From: Calliopum simillimum
Lineage: Eukaryota > Arthropoda > Insecta > Diptera > Lauxaniidae
Assembly (NCBI GenBank): GCA_951812925.1
Contig: OX638370.1
Location: forward strand, 124,014,897 to 124,078,896
Reading direction: 5' to 3'
Length of the DNA: 64,000 nt
Below are positions 45,070-56,494 of this stretch, in pieces. The position numbers and the translations under genes were made by a program. Under the pieces are notes generated by a model. The model saw only the letters and a program-made list of their open reading frames with translations. It did no database searches and had not been told where the DNA came from. The stretch's first letter is position 1; every line of letters begins with the position of its first letter.

Positions 45070-46170
45070 TGAATAATGTATTAGTTCAGTTTGTTATCGA
45101 AATAAATGCATATTTTCACCATAAAAAAAAACGAACTTTTTAAATTGCAAGTTTATACTTTATCCCTAAACTTTTTGCTGTGCAGAAAAACCTACTAGGG
45201 TTTTAGAAGAATATATGAAAAGGAAAAATAAATTTGTATTTTTATTTCCACCCCTTACCCCCATTTCGCGTACTTAAAAACGTCCCACCGTATGATGAAA
45301 CGGAAAAATGTTTAACCAACGCGAGCAGAAACCCCAACTGTGGATAGCATGTGGTGTTTCTTACTGAAATTTTTTAGTTTTAAAAATTAAGAACGTAAAA
45401 AGTTAATAAAACAGATAATGCTTCTTTTTATTATGAAAATTGATATGTAGGTATCTCATCGACAAGAATCTGGCAAAAAAGCAAAATCGAAAAATTGTCG
45501 CATGTGTGGTTTTAAAACTCATCGATTCAATCGCTATGCATTTTTGGGGTTTTTCAAAAATGCAACTTCCCAAAAAGTTTTTCGAGCTTGCAACAAAATT
45601 CACAAATTGCAAAACAAGCTTCGTAACCACAGAAGGAAAATGCATTGAATGACATTCTGCCGCATTGCGCTAACAAGGACTTGGCACTAATGGAAGCCAG
45701 TTGAAACAGTTACAGTTTTTTTTTTTTATCAGAATTTGCTTTTCAACCAAAAAGTATGCAATGAAAATACTTGTGGACTTTTGAGTGATAAAGGGAGATA
45801 GGAACAACTTAAAACTGAAAAGCGCTTAAAAAGAAAGTGCTACAAAAAAACAAAAACGGCAATCCAAGGAAAGAAGTGCAAGAATAGGCAACATATAAGC
45901 ACACACATTGCTTGCACCAAAACATGACCATGCTAAAAAAATAAATCTCAGGAAACATTTTTATTCAACGATAGAATGATATCACAAAAGTTTTGAATTC
46001 GCTTTGCAAGACAAAATGTGAGTACAATAATTTTGCAAGTGAACACAACGAAGCAACTCATTATCAACCGTAAATGTGGAGATTTTTGGGTATGCCCGAC
46101 GAAAACGCTGCTTTCACAAAATCGTAACTGCATATTTTTGAGCGATATCCTGCCATACATACGTATCTAT
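45070..46170. other. Non-coding, nothing recognised
   Basis: Apart from half of a CAAACTTTTTGCTG hairpin near 45156-45187, nothing is supportable. Confidence 0.4.
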
Positions 46171-46799
46171 TTGCGATGCCAATCCCGGGATCTTGGCCTT
46201 TTTTAAGTCCCGAAAATCCCGGGATTAGTTCATACAAATCCCGGGATTAATTGAAAACAATGGCTTGTCAAAAACATGAAATTAATCTAAAAAAATTTGA
46301 TAAAATAGAATCAATTCTTATCAAAAATAGTTATTTTCGATGTATTTCTCTATTATGAATCTGAATCCAGCCTCAAAATTGGTTTGTTAAGTACGGTTCT
46401 TGAGATATCCTTATCTAAAAGTTAAAAAACACGATTTTTGAGGTTACATGGGAGATGCACGAAATTGTATTACTATTTTTTATTAATTACAGCACCAAGT
46501 TTAGTGCAGACAAATTAGGTAATCATTTCTAATTTTATTGAACATGCACCGATTTTGATCCGACATGGCTCATTTTGTTCGTAATAAAATTTAAAACAAA
46601 ACCAACACATTAGTTTTTTGCGGCTTTTCCCCAAAACTTTTTAATCCCCAAAAATCCGAATTACTCAATAAAACTGTTTTAAAATGCTTAAAAATGGAAA
46701 ATTATGCTCTTCAGGAGATCGTCTTGGACGCTGAATCCAAATATGATGTTGGAAACTGAAAAATTCAAAATGACGCCCGGAAAGTTTCAAGCACCAAAA

Positions 46800-49700
46800 A
46801 TGGAAAAAATCGTTATAGTGGACAGCCTGGGGGTTTTAGCCTAGAAGTTTTGTTACAGTGCATGAATTTATATGGTCTAGGTGGGATTTTGTTTTCTGTG
46901 CTATAAAAAGCAAAGTATGCAAACAATTTTTTTCTGCTTTTGATTTGGTTGTTATTCACACTGCTCTTGAACAAACGATAGGTTGCATGAAAATGCCACA
47001 AAAATCGAACAATGCCTCTTTATTCGTAATCGTTCACTGAATACAAATCAACTTTATTTGAAATCTTAGCTGCTCCTTTTTTGAAAATATGCATAGTTTT
47101 ACATTTATACCTAGGTGAACCATTTCAAAAAGATCAAGATTTTTTTGATGGCACCCGATTTGGCTATAAATTGGCATAAGCAATAGTGGCGTAGTGAGAA
47201 AAATTACTACCAAATATTTTTTCAAAATTTAAAAAAATGGTGGAGATATGGGACTTTGAAATTTTTAGGTTATTTTTTTTTTTTGAGAAGTTACTTATAA
47301 CTTTAGTTGCATATATCCAATTCTCAATTTTATGGCGTCAAATGATTTGTATTAAAACAGGCTTTAAAATAAAAATTAGAAAAAATTAGTTTTCTTTTTT
47401 ATATTGTTTACTCTGAAAAAAAAAAATTTAAATTGAGTTTCCCAAAATATGTCATTTTGGATATTTTTAATTTGCTTGCAAAAAAAGCTACAGATGTAAC
47501 TTACCAGTCCTCCAAAAATTGGAGTGGGCCTACCAGTGGTTCTCCAGAAAAACAATAAAATGTGGCTTCTTCCGCAATTTTTCAATACAATTTTTTTGAA
47601 TTTAAAATTTTTAATTAAACGATAATATGAATTTGAAAAAAGTGCGTTAGCACTTTCATTAGTACAATACAAACAAAAAAAAAAAAAAAAAACAGTCAAT
47701 AAACTAACTTCAACTGATAATTTAATTTCATAAAAACTTTGAATTGAAAAATGTACTGAAAAATTGCGGAAGATACTACATTTTATTGTTTTTCTGGAGA
47801 ACCATTGGTAGGCCCACTCCAATTTTTGGAGGACTGGTAAGTTACACCTGTAGCTTTTTTTGCAAGAAAAGTAAAAAATATCAAAAATTACGTATTTTGG
47901 AAAACTCTATTTAATTTTTTTTTTTGCTAATTTTTATTTTAAAGCCTGTTTTAATACAAATCATTTGACGCCATAAAATTGAGAATTGGATAAATGCAAC
48001 TAAAGTTATAGCTTCTCAAAAAAAAAATAACCTAAAAATTTCAAAGTCCCATATTTCCGCCATTTTTTTAAATTTTGAAAAAATATTTGGTAGTAATTTT
48101 TCTCACTATGCCACACGGTGATACGGAAGAAAATTATTTACGTATAAAAATGTCGCTAAAATCGGTTGATATGAAAAAATTTGTTTTTTTTTTGCTGATT
48201 CAGAATCTGTTTTTAGCGAAATCCTATCAGATCCCTTTCCAAAGTTATACTAAAAATACCTTTTAGTAATTATTTTTTGAATTCTTCAATTAAAAATATG
48301 TTGTTACATTTGCATAAGGTTACGAAGCTTCTGGGACGTAATAGGGGAGGCCTAGGTTTACAAAAAATTGCACCCGGAGGGGGGTCTAAAATGTACCCCA
48401 AAGGAGTTATAGGGTTAAAACTGATTTTCTGCCTCTTTTCAGAAAAAAAAATTTTCTTCACCCTAACGTTTTAGGGAAAACATTTCTATGGCAAAGTTTT
48501 AGTTAATTGTAAAAGCTTTCAGATAGTGTATATGGTTTATAGAGTTTAAAAGGATTTAGCAAAGTTCTGGACCTTTAAAGTTGATATTTTAATTTTTTTC
48601 CCCCATTTTTTGACTTTGATGGCCATTTTAGTATGAAAAAGGTCCAATTAATATAGCTTTTTGTAATTCTATTTGAAATCTTCGTTAAATATCCTTTAAT
48701 TCGATTGCACATTTGTCATATCAATTTTTTGATTGAGGTTAGACAACAATACTTTTCTATGTAACACACGGGTTCTATGTAACACACGGGTTACTCGCAT
48801 GCGTTGCGCTGCATATGATGTAGTGATGAGCAAACCAAGACCAAGACCAATACACAATGTGCAAAGACAAGACCAAGAACAAGACTGCTATGGTCTTGGT
48901 CTTGGTTTGCTCATCACTACATCATATGCAGCGCAACGCATGCGAGTAACCCGTGTGATGCATAGCAAAGTATTGTTGTCTAAGCTCAATCAAAAAAATT
49001 GGTATGACAAATGTGCTATCGGATTAAAGGATATTTAACGAAGATTTCAAAAAAAAATACAAAAAGCTATATTAATAGGACCTTTTTCATACTAAAATGG
49101 CCATCAAAGTCAAAAAATGGGGAAAAAAAATTAAAATATCAATTTTAAAGGTCCAGAACTTTGCTAAATCCTTTTAAACCCTATAAACCATTTACAATAT
49201 CTGAAAGCTTTTACAATTAGCTAATACTTTGCCAAAGAAATGTTTTCCCTAAAACGTTAGGGTGATCCAAGAAAATTTTTTTCGGTTTTAACCCTATAAC
49301 TTCTTAGGGGTACATTTTAGACCCCCTCCGGGTTCAATTTTTTGTAAACCTAGGCCTCCCCTATTACCTCCCAGAAGCTTCGTAACCATATGCAAATGTA
49401 ACAACATATTTTTAATTGAAGAATTTCAAAAATACTTATTAAAAGGTATTTTTAGTATAACTTTAGAAAGGGATCTGATAGGATTTCGCTAAAAACAGAT
49501 TCTGAATCAGCAAAAAGAAACAAATTTTTTCATATCAACCGATTTTAGCGACACTTTTATACGTAAATAATTTTCTTCCGTATCACCATGGCCACTATTG
49601 CTTATGCCAATTTATAGCCAAATCGGGTGCCATCAAAAAAATCTTGATCTTTTTGAAATGGTTCACCTAGGTATAAATGTAAAACTATGCATATTTTCAA

Positions 49701-49982
49701 AAAAGGAGCAGCTAAGATTTCAAATAAAGTTGATTTTTATTCAGTGAACGATTACGAATAAAGAGGCATTGTTCGATTTTTGTGGCATTTTCATGCAACC
49801 TATCGTTTGTTCAAGAGCAGTGTGAATAATAACCAAATCAAAAGCAGAAAAAAATTGTTTGTATACTTTGCTTTTTATAGCACAGAAAACAAAATCCCAC
49901 CTCGACCATATAAATTCATGCACTGTAACAAAACTTCTAGGCTAAAACCCCCAGGCTGTCCACTATAACGATTTTTTTCCAT
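46800..49982. mobile_element. 3.2-kb palindromic element
   Basis: Left arm from 46800 (ATGGAAAAAATCGTTATAGT, GGACAGCCTGGGGGTTTTAG) and right arm ending 49982 are inverted copies nearly to the centre at about 48860-48900, with AAAA on both sides. The left arm is interrupted by another palindrome (47187-48113). Innermost parts carry GACCAAGACCAA/TTGGTCTTGGTC repeats. Mirror-image frames such as those at 46813-47001 and 49780-49968 are artefacts of the palindrome, not genes. Confidence 0.78.
47187..48113. mobile_element. Nested palindromic element of about 0.93 kb
   Basis: TGGCGTAGTGAGAAAAATTA at the left pairs with TAATTTTTCTCACTATGCCA at the right. Inner blocks GGAGTGGGCCTACCA and GGTTCTCCAGAAAAACAATA are mirrored around about 47640. 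The intact other arm of the host palindrome (near 49590-49600) shows the uninterrupted sequence, proving this was a later insertion. Confidence 0.78.
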
Positions 49983-52437
49983 AAAACTGCTGCGGAAAGT
50001 CATAGTTTGCTTGTAGAACACGGCGTGCTTGAACCAAGTTTAAATAAAAGTTCCTTGCATATGAGTTTTTTGACTGAATTATGTTACGTAATAACTTCAC
50101 GAATCAAATGATCCCAAAATTAAAAAAATCGAATGGGCCCTTTTTGAAATAAGGAGCCTTAAGCAATAACTATAAAAAGTTAGTACAACACAAAATTAAA
50201 AATATTTGTAACATTTTGCAAACCATTTTTTTTAAACTAATTTGAGGTCGCTGAACACGAAAAACGCATTAATTTTTATTTCCCTTGGGGTCGTTCCCAA
50301 GTTATTCGATAATTTATAATTTCGAGGTTATAGCTTCATATACATCAATATATTTCTATGACGCCAAGTCCGATCAATTTTATTTTCCCACGCTTACAAA
50401 GAGTGATTAACGGCGCTTCTAACAAGTATACCAATAATTATGCTCCAAACAAAATTGACTGAGTTAATGCAGGAAAAAGCTTGATATTTCAACAATTTTT
50501 TAAATTTTTCACATCAACTTCAAATAAAACACTTTGTTTTTGGCACATATTTTTTTTTAAATAATTATTTTTAGAAATGTGATTTAATGGATTGCAAACA
50601 TTTTAAGCCTATGTTGAGCAAAATCGAATGAAATTTCCAAAAGATATAAAGGCTTTAGTGCAATAAGGAAGATGTGAGAATTTTCGAAATGTTCGGCCTG
50701 AGTCAACAGATCCAATTTTTCAGCCTCCAAATAGGACACCCTACACTTATTGAACACTTTAAAGATGATTTAAGTAACTTCTAATCATTCTCTGTAGAAG
50801 AAAATTGCGGATTGTATCAAAAATATTAATTTTTGAAAGAAATCGAAATTTCTCTATTGCACTAAAACCTTAATATCTTTTGGAAATTTCATTCGATTTT
50901 GCTCAACATAGGTTAAAATGTTTGCAATTATATGCGCCATTAAATAACATTTCTAAAAATAATTATTTAAAAAAAATATCTGCCAAAAACAAAGTGTTTC
51001 ATTTGAAGTTGATGTGAAAAATTTAAAAAACTTTTGAAATATCAAGCTTTTTCCAGCTTTAACTCAGTCAATTTTGTTTGGAGCATAATTATTGGTGTAC
51101 TTGTTAGAAGCGCCGTTAATCACTCTTTGTAAGCGTGGAAAAATAAAATTGATCGGACTTGGCGTCATAGAAATATATTGATGTATATGAAGCTATAACC
51201 TCGAAATTATAAATTATCGAATAACTTGAGAACGACCCCAAGGAAAAAAAAAATAAATGCGTTTTTCGTGTTCAGCGACCTCAAATTAGTTTAAAAAAAA
51301 TGGTTTGCAAAATGTTACAAATATTTTTAATTTTGTGTTGTATTAACTTTTTATAGTTATTGCTTAAGGCTCCTTATTTCAAAAAGGGCCCATTCGATTT
51401 TTTTAATTTTGGGATCATTTGATTCGTGAAGTTATTTCGTAACATAATTCAGTCAAAAAACTCATATGCAAGAAACTTTTATTTAAACTTGGTTCAAGCA
51501 CGCCGTGAGAAGTTTGTGGCGACGATGCTTTAGGAAAAACACAATATTTTGAATGGTTTAAACGCTTCAAAAGTGCCGATTTTGACATCAAATACAAAGA
51601 ACGCCCAGGACAGCCAAAAAAGTATGAAGACGAAGAATTAGAGATGCTACTCGATGAGGATTCGTGTCAAAAACAAGACGAGCTTGCCAAATCGTTGGGA
51701 GTGACTCAGCAAGCCATTTCAAAACGTTTGAAAGCCGCCGGATACATTCAGAAGCAAGGTAATTGGGTCCCCTATGAGTTGAAGCCGAGAGACGTTGAAC
51801 GGCGCTTCTGTATGTCTGAAATGCTGCTTGAGCGCCATAAAAACAAATCATTTTTGCATCGGATTGTGACTGGGGATGAAACATGGATCCATTATGACAA
51901 TCCCAAGCGCAAAAAGTCATACGTGAAACCAGACCAACCAGCCAAATCAACCTCGAAGCCAAATATCCATGGCGCCAAGGTTATGCTGTGTATTTGGTGG
52001 GATCAGAAGGGGCCGTTATATTATGAGTTGTTGAAATCGAGCCAGGTGACCTGCACCGAACACAATTAATACGTTTGAAGCGTGCCATCATCGAAAAACG
52101 CCCGGAAAATGCGACCAGACACGAAGCAATAATTTTTCATCATTACAACGCTCGGCCGCATGTTGCAAGACCCGTGAAAAACTATTTGGAAAATAGTGGA
52201 TGGGAAGTTTTGGCTCACCCGCCTTATAGTCCGGACCTTGCTCCGTCTGACTTTCATTTATTTCGCTCAATGCAAAACGCCCTCACCGGAATACGCTTCA
52301 CATCAGAGCAAGGCATCCGAAATTGGATAGATTCATTTTTGGCCGCCAAGCCGGCGCAATTTTTTTGGGATGGAATTCATAAATTGCCTGAAAGATGGGA
52401 AAATGTTGTAGCTTCCAATGGACAATACTTTGAATAA
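49983..52437 (+). pseudogene. Mariner transposase, broken
   Basis: Codons KTAAESHSLLVE lie at 49983-50018 and resume after the insertion with VCGDDALGKTQYFEWFKRFK, then EDEELEMLLDEDSCQKQDEL, LGVTQQAISKRLKAAGYIQK (second helix-turn-helix), NWVPYEL, IVTGDETWIHYDNPKRKKSY and KVMLCIWWDQKGPLYYELLK. A frameshift near 52035 moves on to QLIRLKRAIIEKRPENATRH, FHHYNARPHV, AHPPYSPDLAPSDFHLF and HKLPERWENVVASNGQYFE, then stop at 52435. The second catalytic Asp is Tyr (HHYN for HHDN), so even the unsplit protein was inactive. It shares its subfamily with the remnant at 44360. Confidence 0.88.
50019..51507. mobile_element. Palindromic element inserted in mariner, AGAA target site
   Basis: Ends CACGGCGTGCTTGAACCAAG and CTTGGTTCAAGCACGCCGTG are perfect inverses; AGAA lies on both sides (50015-50018 and 51508-51511), and removing the element plus one AGAA restores the mariner reading frame. 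Arms 50019-50690 and 50830-51507 match almost throughout, leaving a loop of about 130 bp. No coding capacity. CAC ends with a 4-bp duplication recall the CMC (Chapaev) group; this is inference. Confidence 0.88.
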
Positions 52438-52995
52438 AATATATTGTAAGATTTTTCCACAATAAAGCATCAAATTTCGCTAAAAAATTCCGGTTTTTAA
52501 GTTGTACACCCAATATGATATAGTCTAAAATAATTTTTCTATAAAAGATACGATCATTTCAAAATGGGATCATGAACTTATATCTCATTTTGAAGACACA
52601 AAAAAGTTCCACATGACGCATTCCATAGATAATAGCAAAATAGTGTTTTTTACGACTAAATAATTTATATTAGTTTTGAGCGTCCTGAATATAACCTCAA
52701 AAATCGTGTTTTTTAAATTTTTAGTTAAGGTTATATTAAAAACCATACATACGTGATAGACCAATTCTGAGGCCGGATTTGGATTAAGAATTGACAAATA
52801 CATCGAAAATTACTATTTTTGTTTGTAATTGTTGCAATATTTTTTTTCAAAAACTGCATAAATCTAATGTGTTGGTTTTTTCTAAATTCAATTACCAACA
52901 AAAATGAGCTAAGTCGGATCAAAATCGGTGCTTGTTTAAAAAAATTAGGTACTACACCCTTTTTTTTACCTTATTTGCCTGCACTATATAAAGAA

Positions 52996-53907
52996 TGAAG
53001 ATATCATTTCAAAAAAGGTTACAATGCTAAGATTTAGCCAGTAGTTTTAATTTAGGTTTCATACAAATTGGATGGCGCATTCATTCTAAAATTCAAAAAA
53101 TTTTTGATCTCAATAATATTTTGATCTCAATAAGTGATATATATATACATATGAGCCGTTCAAAATGACTATGGTGCAACTCCAAAACAAGTAATGTCAT
53201 ATAAATTATGTGCCATAATGATCGGTTATTTGGTCGATATCATTTTTTCAACTTAATCTTAACAATTCCATATCATCAAGTAAATTTTTCGTGAAAACAG
53301 AAAGAAATTTTATTCATCCCTAACAAAATCTCAGCCAATTAATATTATGACATTACTTTTGCTTTCGTTTTGGAGTTGCACCATTGTCATTTTGAACGGC
53401 TCATATATGTATCGTTTTAACCCAGTGTGCCAAACGGACTCGTTTCGGATCCGTAACGGGATCATATTTTCGTTCTTTTTATCCGTTACGGAATCCGTTA
53501 CGTATCCATTACTGATCCGTTTACGGGAAGGATTCCTAAAAAAAAAACGAATCGTTTTTTCTTGTTTTATGGATCCGCTTCGAACCTGTAACGTACATCA
53601 AAAACGAATTCAAAACGGATTCGCTTTTAATAATGTTAATGCTGCTTATAAAAAAAAAAAACAGCGTGAAGCGCTTATTTTTAATTAAAAAAAAACAAAA
53701 TAACAAAAAAAAAAAATAAAAATTACTAGCCCGTTCGGGAGTCGAACCCAGGCTTCCGGGGTATTACTCTTTCACACAAAAGACGTTAGACAACTAGGCT
53801 ATTGACCGATATGATGTTGACTTATCTGATGTAGACTTATTTGATGTTGAGATTTAAAGTTTGTATATTAAACAAATTTCTGTTGTTTTTTTATAAGTAT
53901 TCTGTGT
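52996..53907. repeat. Tandem duplication, unit 1 (912 bp)
   Basis: The unit starts TGAAGATATCATTTCAAAAA and ends TTATAAGTATTCTGTGTT. It holds flanking DNA plus the first 487 bp of a family B element (53421-53907), including a tRNA-like module (minus strand, 53727-53801). Confidence 0.92.
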
Positions 53908-54819
53908 TGAAGATATCATTTCAAAAAAGGTTACAATGCTAAGATTTAGCCAGTAGTTTTAATTTAGGTTTCATACAAATTGGATGGCGCATTCATTCTA
54001 AAATTCAAAAAATTTTTGATCTCAATAATATTTTGATCTCAATAAGTGATATATATATACATATGAGCCGTTCAAAATGACTATGGTGCAACTCCAAAAC
54101 AAGTAATGTCATATAAATTATGTGCCATAATGATCGGTTATTTGGTCGATATCATTTTTTCAACTTAATCTTAACAATTCCATATCATCAAGTAAATTTT
54201 TCGTGAAAACAGAAAGAAATTTTATTCATCCCTAACAAAATCTCAGCCAATTAATATTATGACATTACTTTTGCTTTCGTTTTGGAGTTGCACCATTGTC
54301 ATTTTGAACGGCTCATATATGTATCGTTTTAACCCAGTGTGCCAAACGGACTCGTTTCGGATCCGTAACGGGATCATATTTTCGTTCTTTTTATCCGTTA
54401 CGGAATCCGTTACGTATCCATTACTGATCCGTTTACGGGAAGGATTCCTAAAAAAAAAACGAATCGTTTTTTCTTGTTTTATGGATCCGCTTCGAACCTG
54501 TAACGTACATCAAAAACGAATTCAAAACGGATTCGCTTTTAATAATGTTAATGCTGCTTATAAAAAAAAAAAACAGCGTGAAGCGCTTATTTTTAATTAA
54601 AAAAAAACAAAATAACAAAAAAAAAAAATAAAAATTACTAGCCCGTTCGGGAGTCGAACCCAGGCTTCCGGGGTATTACTCTTTCACACAAAAGACGTTA
54701 GACAACTAGGCTATTGACCGATATGATGTTGACTTATCTGATGTAGACTTATTTGATGTTGAGATTTAAAGTTTGTATATTAAACAAATTTCTGTTGTTT
54801 TTTTATAAGTATTCTGTGT
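53908..54819. repeat. Tandem duplication, unit 2 (912 bp)
   Basis: By eye identical to unit 1, directly abutting it at an offset of 912 bp. The duplicated 113-codon frames at 53347 and 54259 are identical but non-genic. The family B element continues past this unit to 55439, so the duplication happened after insertion, or is an assembly error. Confidence 0.92.
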
Positions 54820-55439
54820 TGTTTTTCTTCCCTTCTTTTGATAAAAAATGTTATATATTCAAATTTGGAATCAAAAACATTTTTGCAAACAGAGTTTGAA
54901 AAGTTTACAAAAAATCATACGCAATAAAATAAAAAGAAAAAACAAATCAAAAATATTTTTTTTATCATCATTAAAATTAATTAAAGCAAATCCGTTTTGA
55001 GTTCGTATATGAAGTTTTTACGGAATCGAAACGGATTTTCCCAGGTTCGAATCCTACCAGAGGGGGATTTTTACCCTTTATTTTTCTTCCTTTTTTTCTT
55101 TTTATTATTTTTTAATTGCTAATAGGCGCATCAAAACGGTTTTTTTCTGTAAATATACAGCATTAACATATTTAAAAGCAAATCCGTTTTGAATTCGTTT
55201 TTACATAAGTTTCGGATTCGAAACGGGCCCGCACTGCGGAATTTTTTTTTTTTTTTTTTTTAATCGCTAATAAGCGCTTCAAAATGTTTTTTTTTATCCA
55301 AACAAAGCCTTTTGAATTCGTTTTTGATGTACGTTACGGGTTCGAAATGGATCCGTTGCCGTGAAATTACGTTTTTTATACCTTTATGAACTCGTAACGG
55401 ATTCGAAACGGATCCGCATCCGTTTTTGTGCACATTGGG
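54333..55439. mobile_element. CCCA-family B element, copy 2 (opposite orientation)
   Basis: CCCAGTGTGCCAAACGGACT at the left and CACATTGGG at the right, inverted relative to 24326-25433 and collinear with it throughout. AA stands outside the left end of the first duplicate (53419-53420) and outside the right end (55440-55441). It carries the tRNA-like module on the minus strand at 54639-54713, with intact A and B boxes. Confidence 0.85.
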
Positions 55440-55732
55440 AATTTATGAATTATTTGTAAGCTAAATTATATTATGTTTGTTTTGTAATATTTTCTGGTTA
55501 GTTTTTATTAATAAAATGAAAATTAAAATTAAAACAATTGACGGTTTAATATAATGGAACATTTTAATATACACGTAAAAGTTTCTATGTTCTAACAAAA
55601 TGTATGCTTTTAATGTCGAAATAAAAAGTAAACCGTATCCCGAAAAATCACGGCATCCTGAGATTGCAATTTACAATCCCGAAAATCTCAGGATCATCAA
55701 TAGTCCCAAAAATTGGCATCCCTAGTATGTAT

Positions 55733-56250
55733 ATATTTAAATGATAAAAACCCCAAAAATTTGACAAAATAACACATATGTTTGCAATAATTTTTACTAC
55801 AGTAATTTGATACCCTTCATTCAAAATATTTGGATGCAACGGTAATCGCAGTGTATTCAACATCTTCATACCAAATTTCATCAATACAGCTTGTGTAACT
55901 TAGGTACCATAATTTTCCATAATAAACAAGTGTATGGTATTTTATGGTAATAGCTTGCGAAATGTGTCGCACAAATGACTCGCAGTCTAGAAATTCTACA
56001 CATGACATGGTGGCTAAGGCTCGATGTGCTTGCTCTGATAGTGGTACTTTTATAAAATTTCACTTTCAATAAAATCGAATGAAATTTTAACACATTCTGT
56101 GGAAAAAGAGTACTGAGTTTAAATTTCACTCAGCAATGTGTCAAATTCTCTCAAAAAACTGTAAACTTTAAATTTATGAGAGATTTTGACACAAAAAAGT
56201 GTAAACTTATGAGAGATTTTGACACATTTCTCAGTAAAATTTTTACACAG
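55733..56250. other. Non-coding, short direct repeats
   Basis: TATGAGAGATTTTGACACA occurs twice around 56176-56226 with related TGTGTCAAATTCTCTC nearby. Nothing else was recognised. Confidence 0.5.
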
Positions 56251-56494
56251 TAGGGGATAATGGGGAGTTGTGCGACAGGTTTGGTTTCAGGGAAAAAATA
56301 CTATGAAATTCATTCTTTTTTGGCACCTCAGTGTATAAAATCTCTAGTATGCCTCAAAACGCAATTTCTGGCTTAAGGTTTCGGTTGAAATTTAAAAAAA
56401 TCTAGAACTTATGCTTTTTAGCGCAAAAGACGCGTTTTTGGGGAGTTGTGCAACACAGGTTTAAATTAAAGAAAATTACATATTTTGGTGAATA

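Larger units (their letters stand above)
49983..52513 (+). mobile_element. Mariner element, 5' truncated and split
   Basis: The 3' end reads CCGGTTTTTAAGTTGTACAC CCAA followed by TA, a normal mariner terminus. The 5' inverted end is absent; the element begins inside the coding region next to the palindrome ending at 49982. It is split by the 1.5-kb element at 50019-51507. Confidence 0.82.
46171..55724. mobile_element. Probable hAT shell enclosing a nest of insertions
   Basis: The left end (TTGCGATGCCAATCCCGGGA) and right end (read inward TAGGGATGCCAATTTTTGGG) are inverted, and the flanking 8-mers are GTATCTAT (46163-46170) and GTATGTAT (55725-55732), a 7-of-8 match. Inside each end lie inverted copies of one repeat: 46310-46640 pairs with 52680-52970 (TTCGATGTATTT, CACGATTTTTGAGGTTA, CACCGATTTTGATCCGAC, CCAACACATTAG). 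All elements listed between lie inside. Confidence 0.5.

Noticed and set aside
47376..47822. 148-codon minus-strand frame
   Set aside because: Falls in a palindromic MITE and is dominated by Phe/Lys from poly-T/A tracts.
53347..54600. Two identical 113-codon frames
   Set aside because: Identity reflects the 912-bp duplication; the frame crosses a transposon end.
4831..54713. Functional tRNA genes at the A/B-box modules
   Set aside because: None closes a 7-bp acceptor stem with a normal anticodon arm; all lie inside repeats in several copies. Called tRNA-derived instead.
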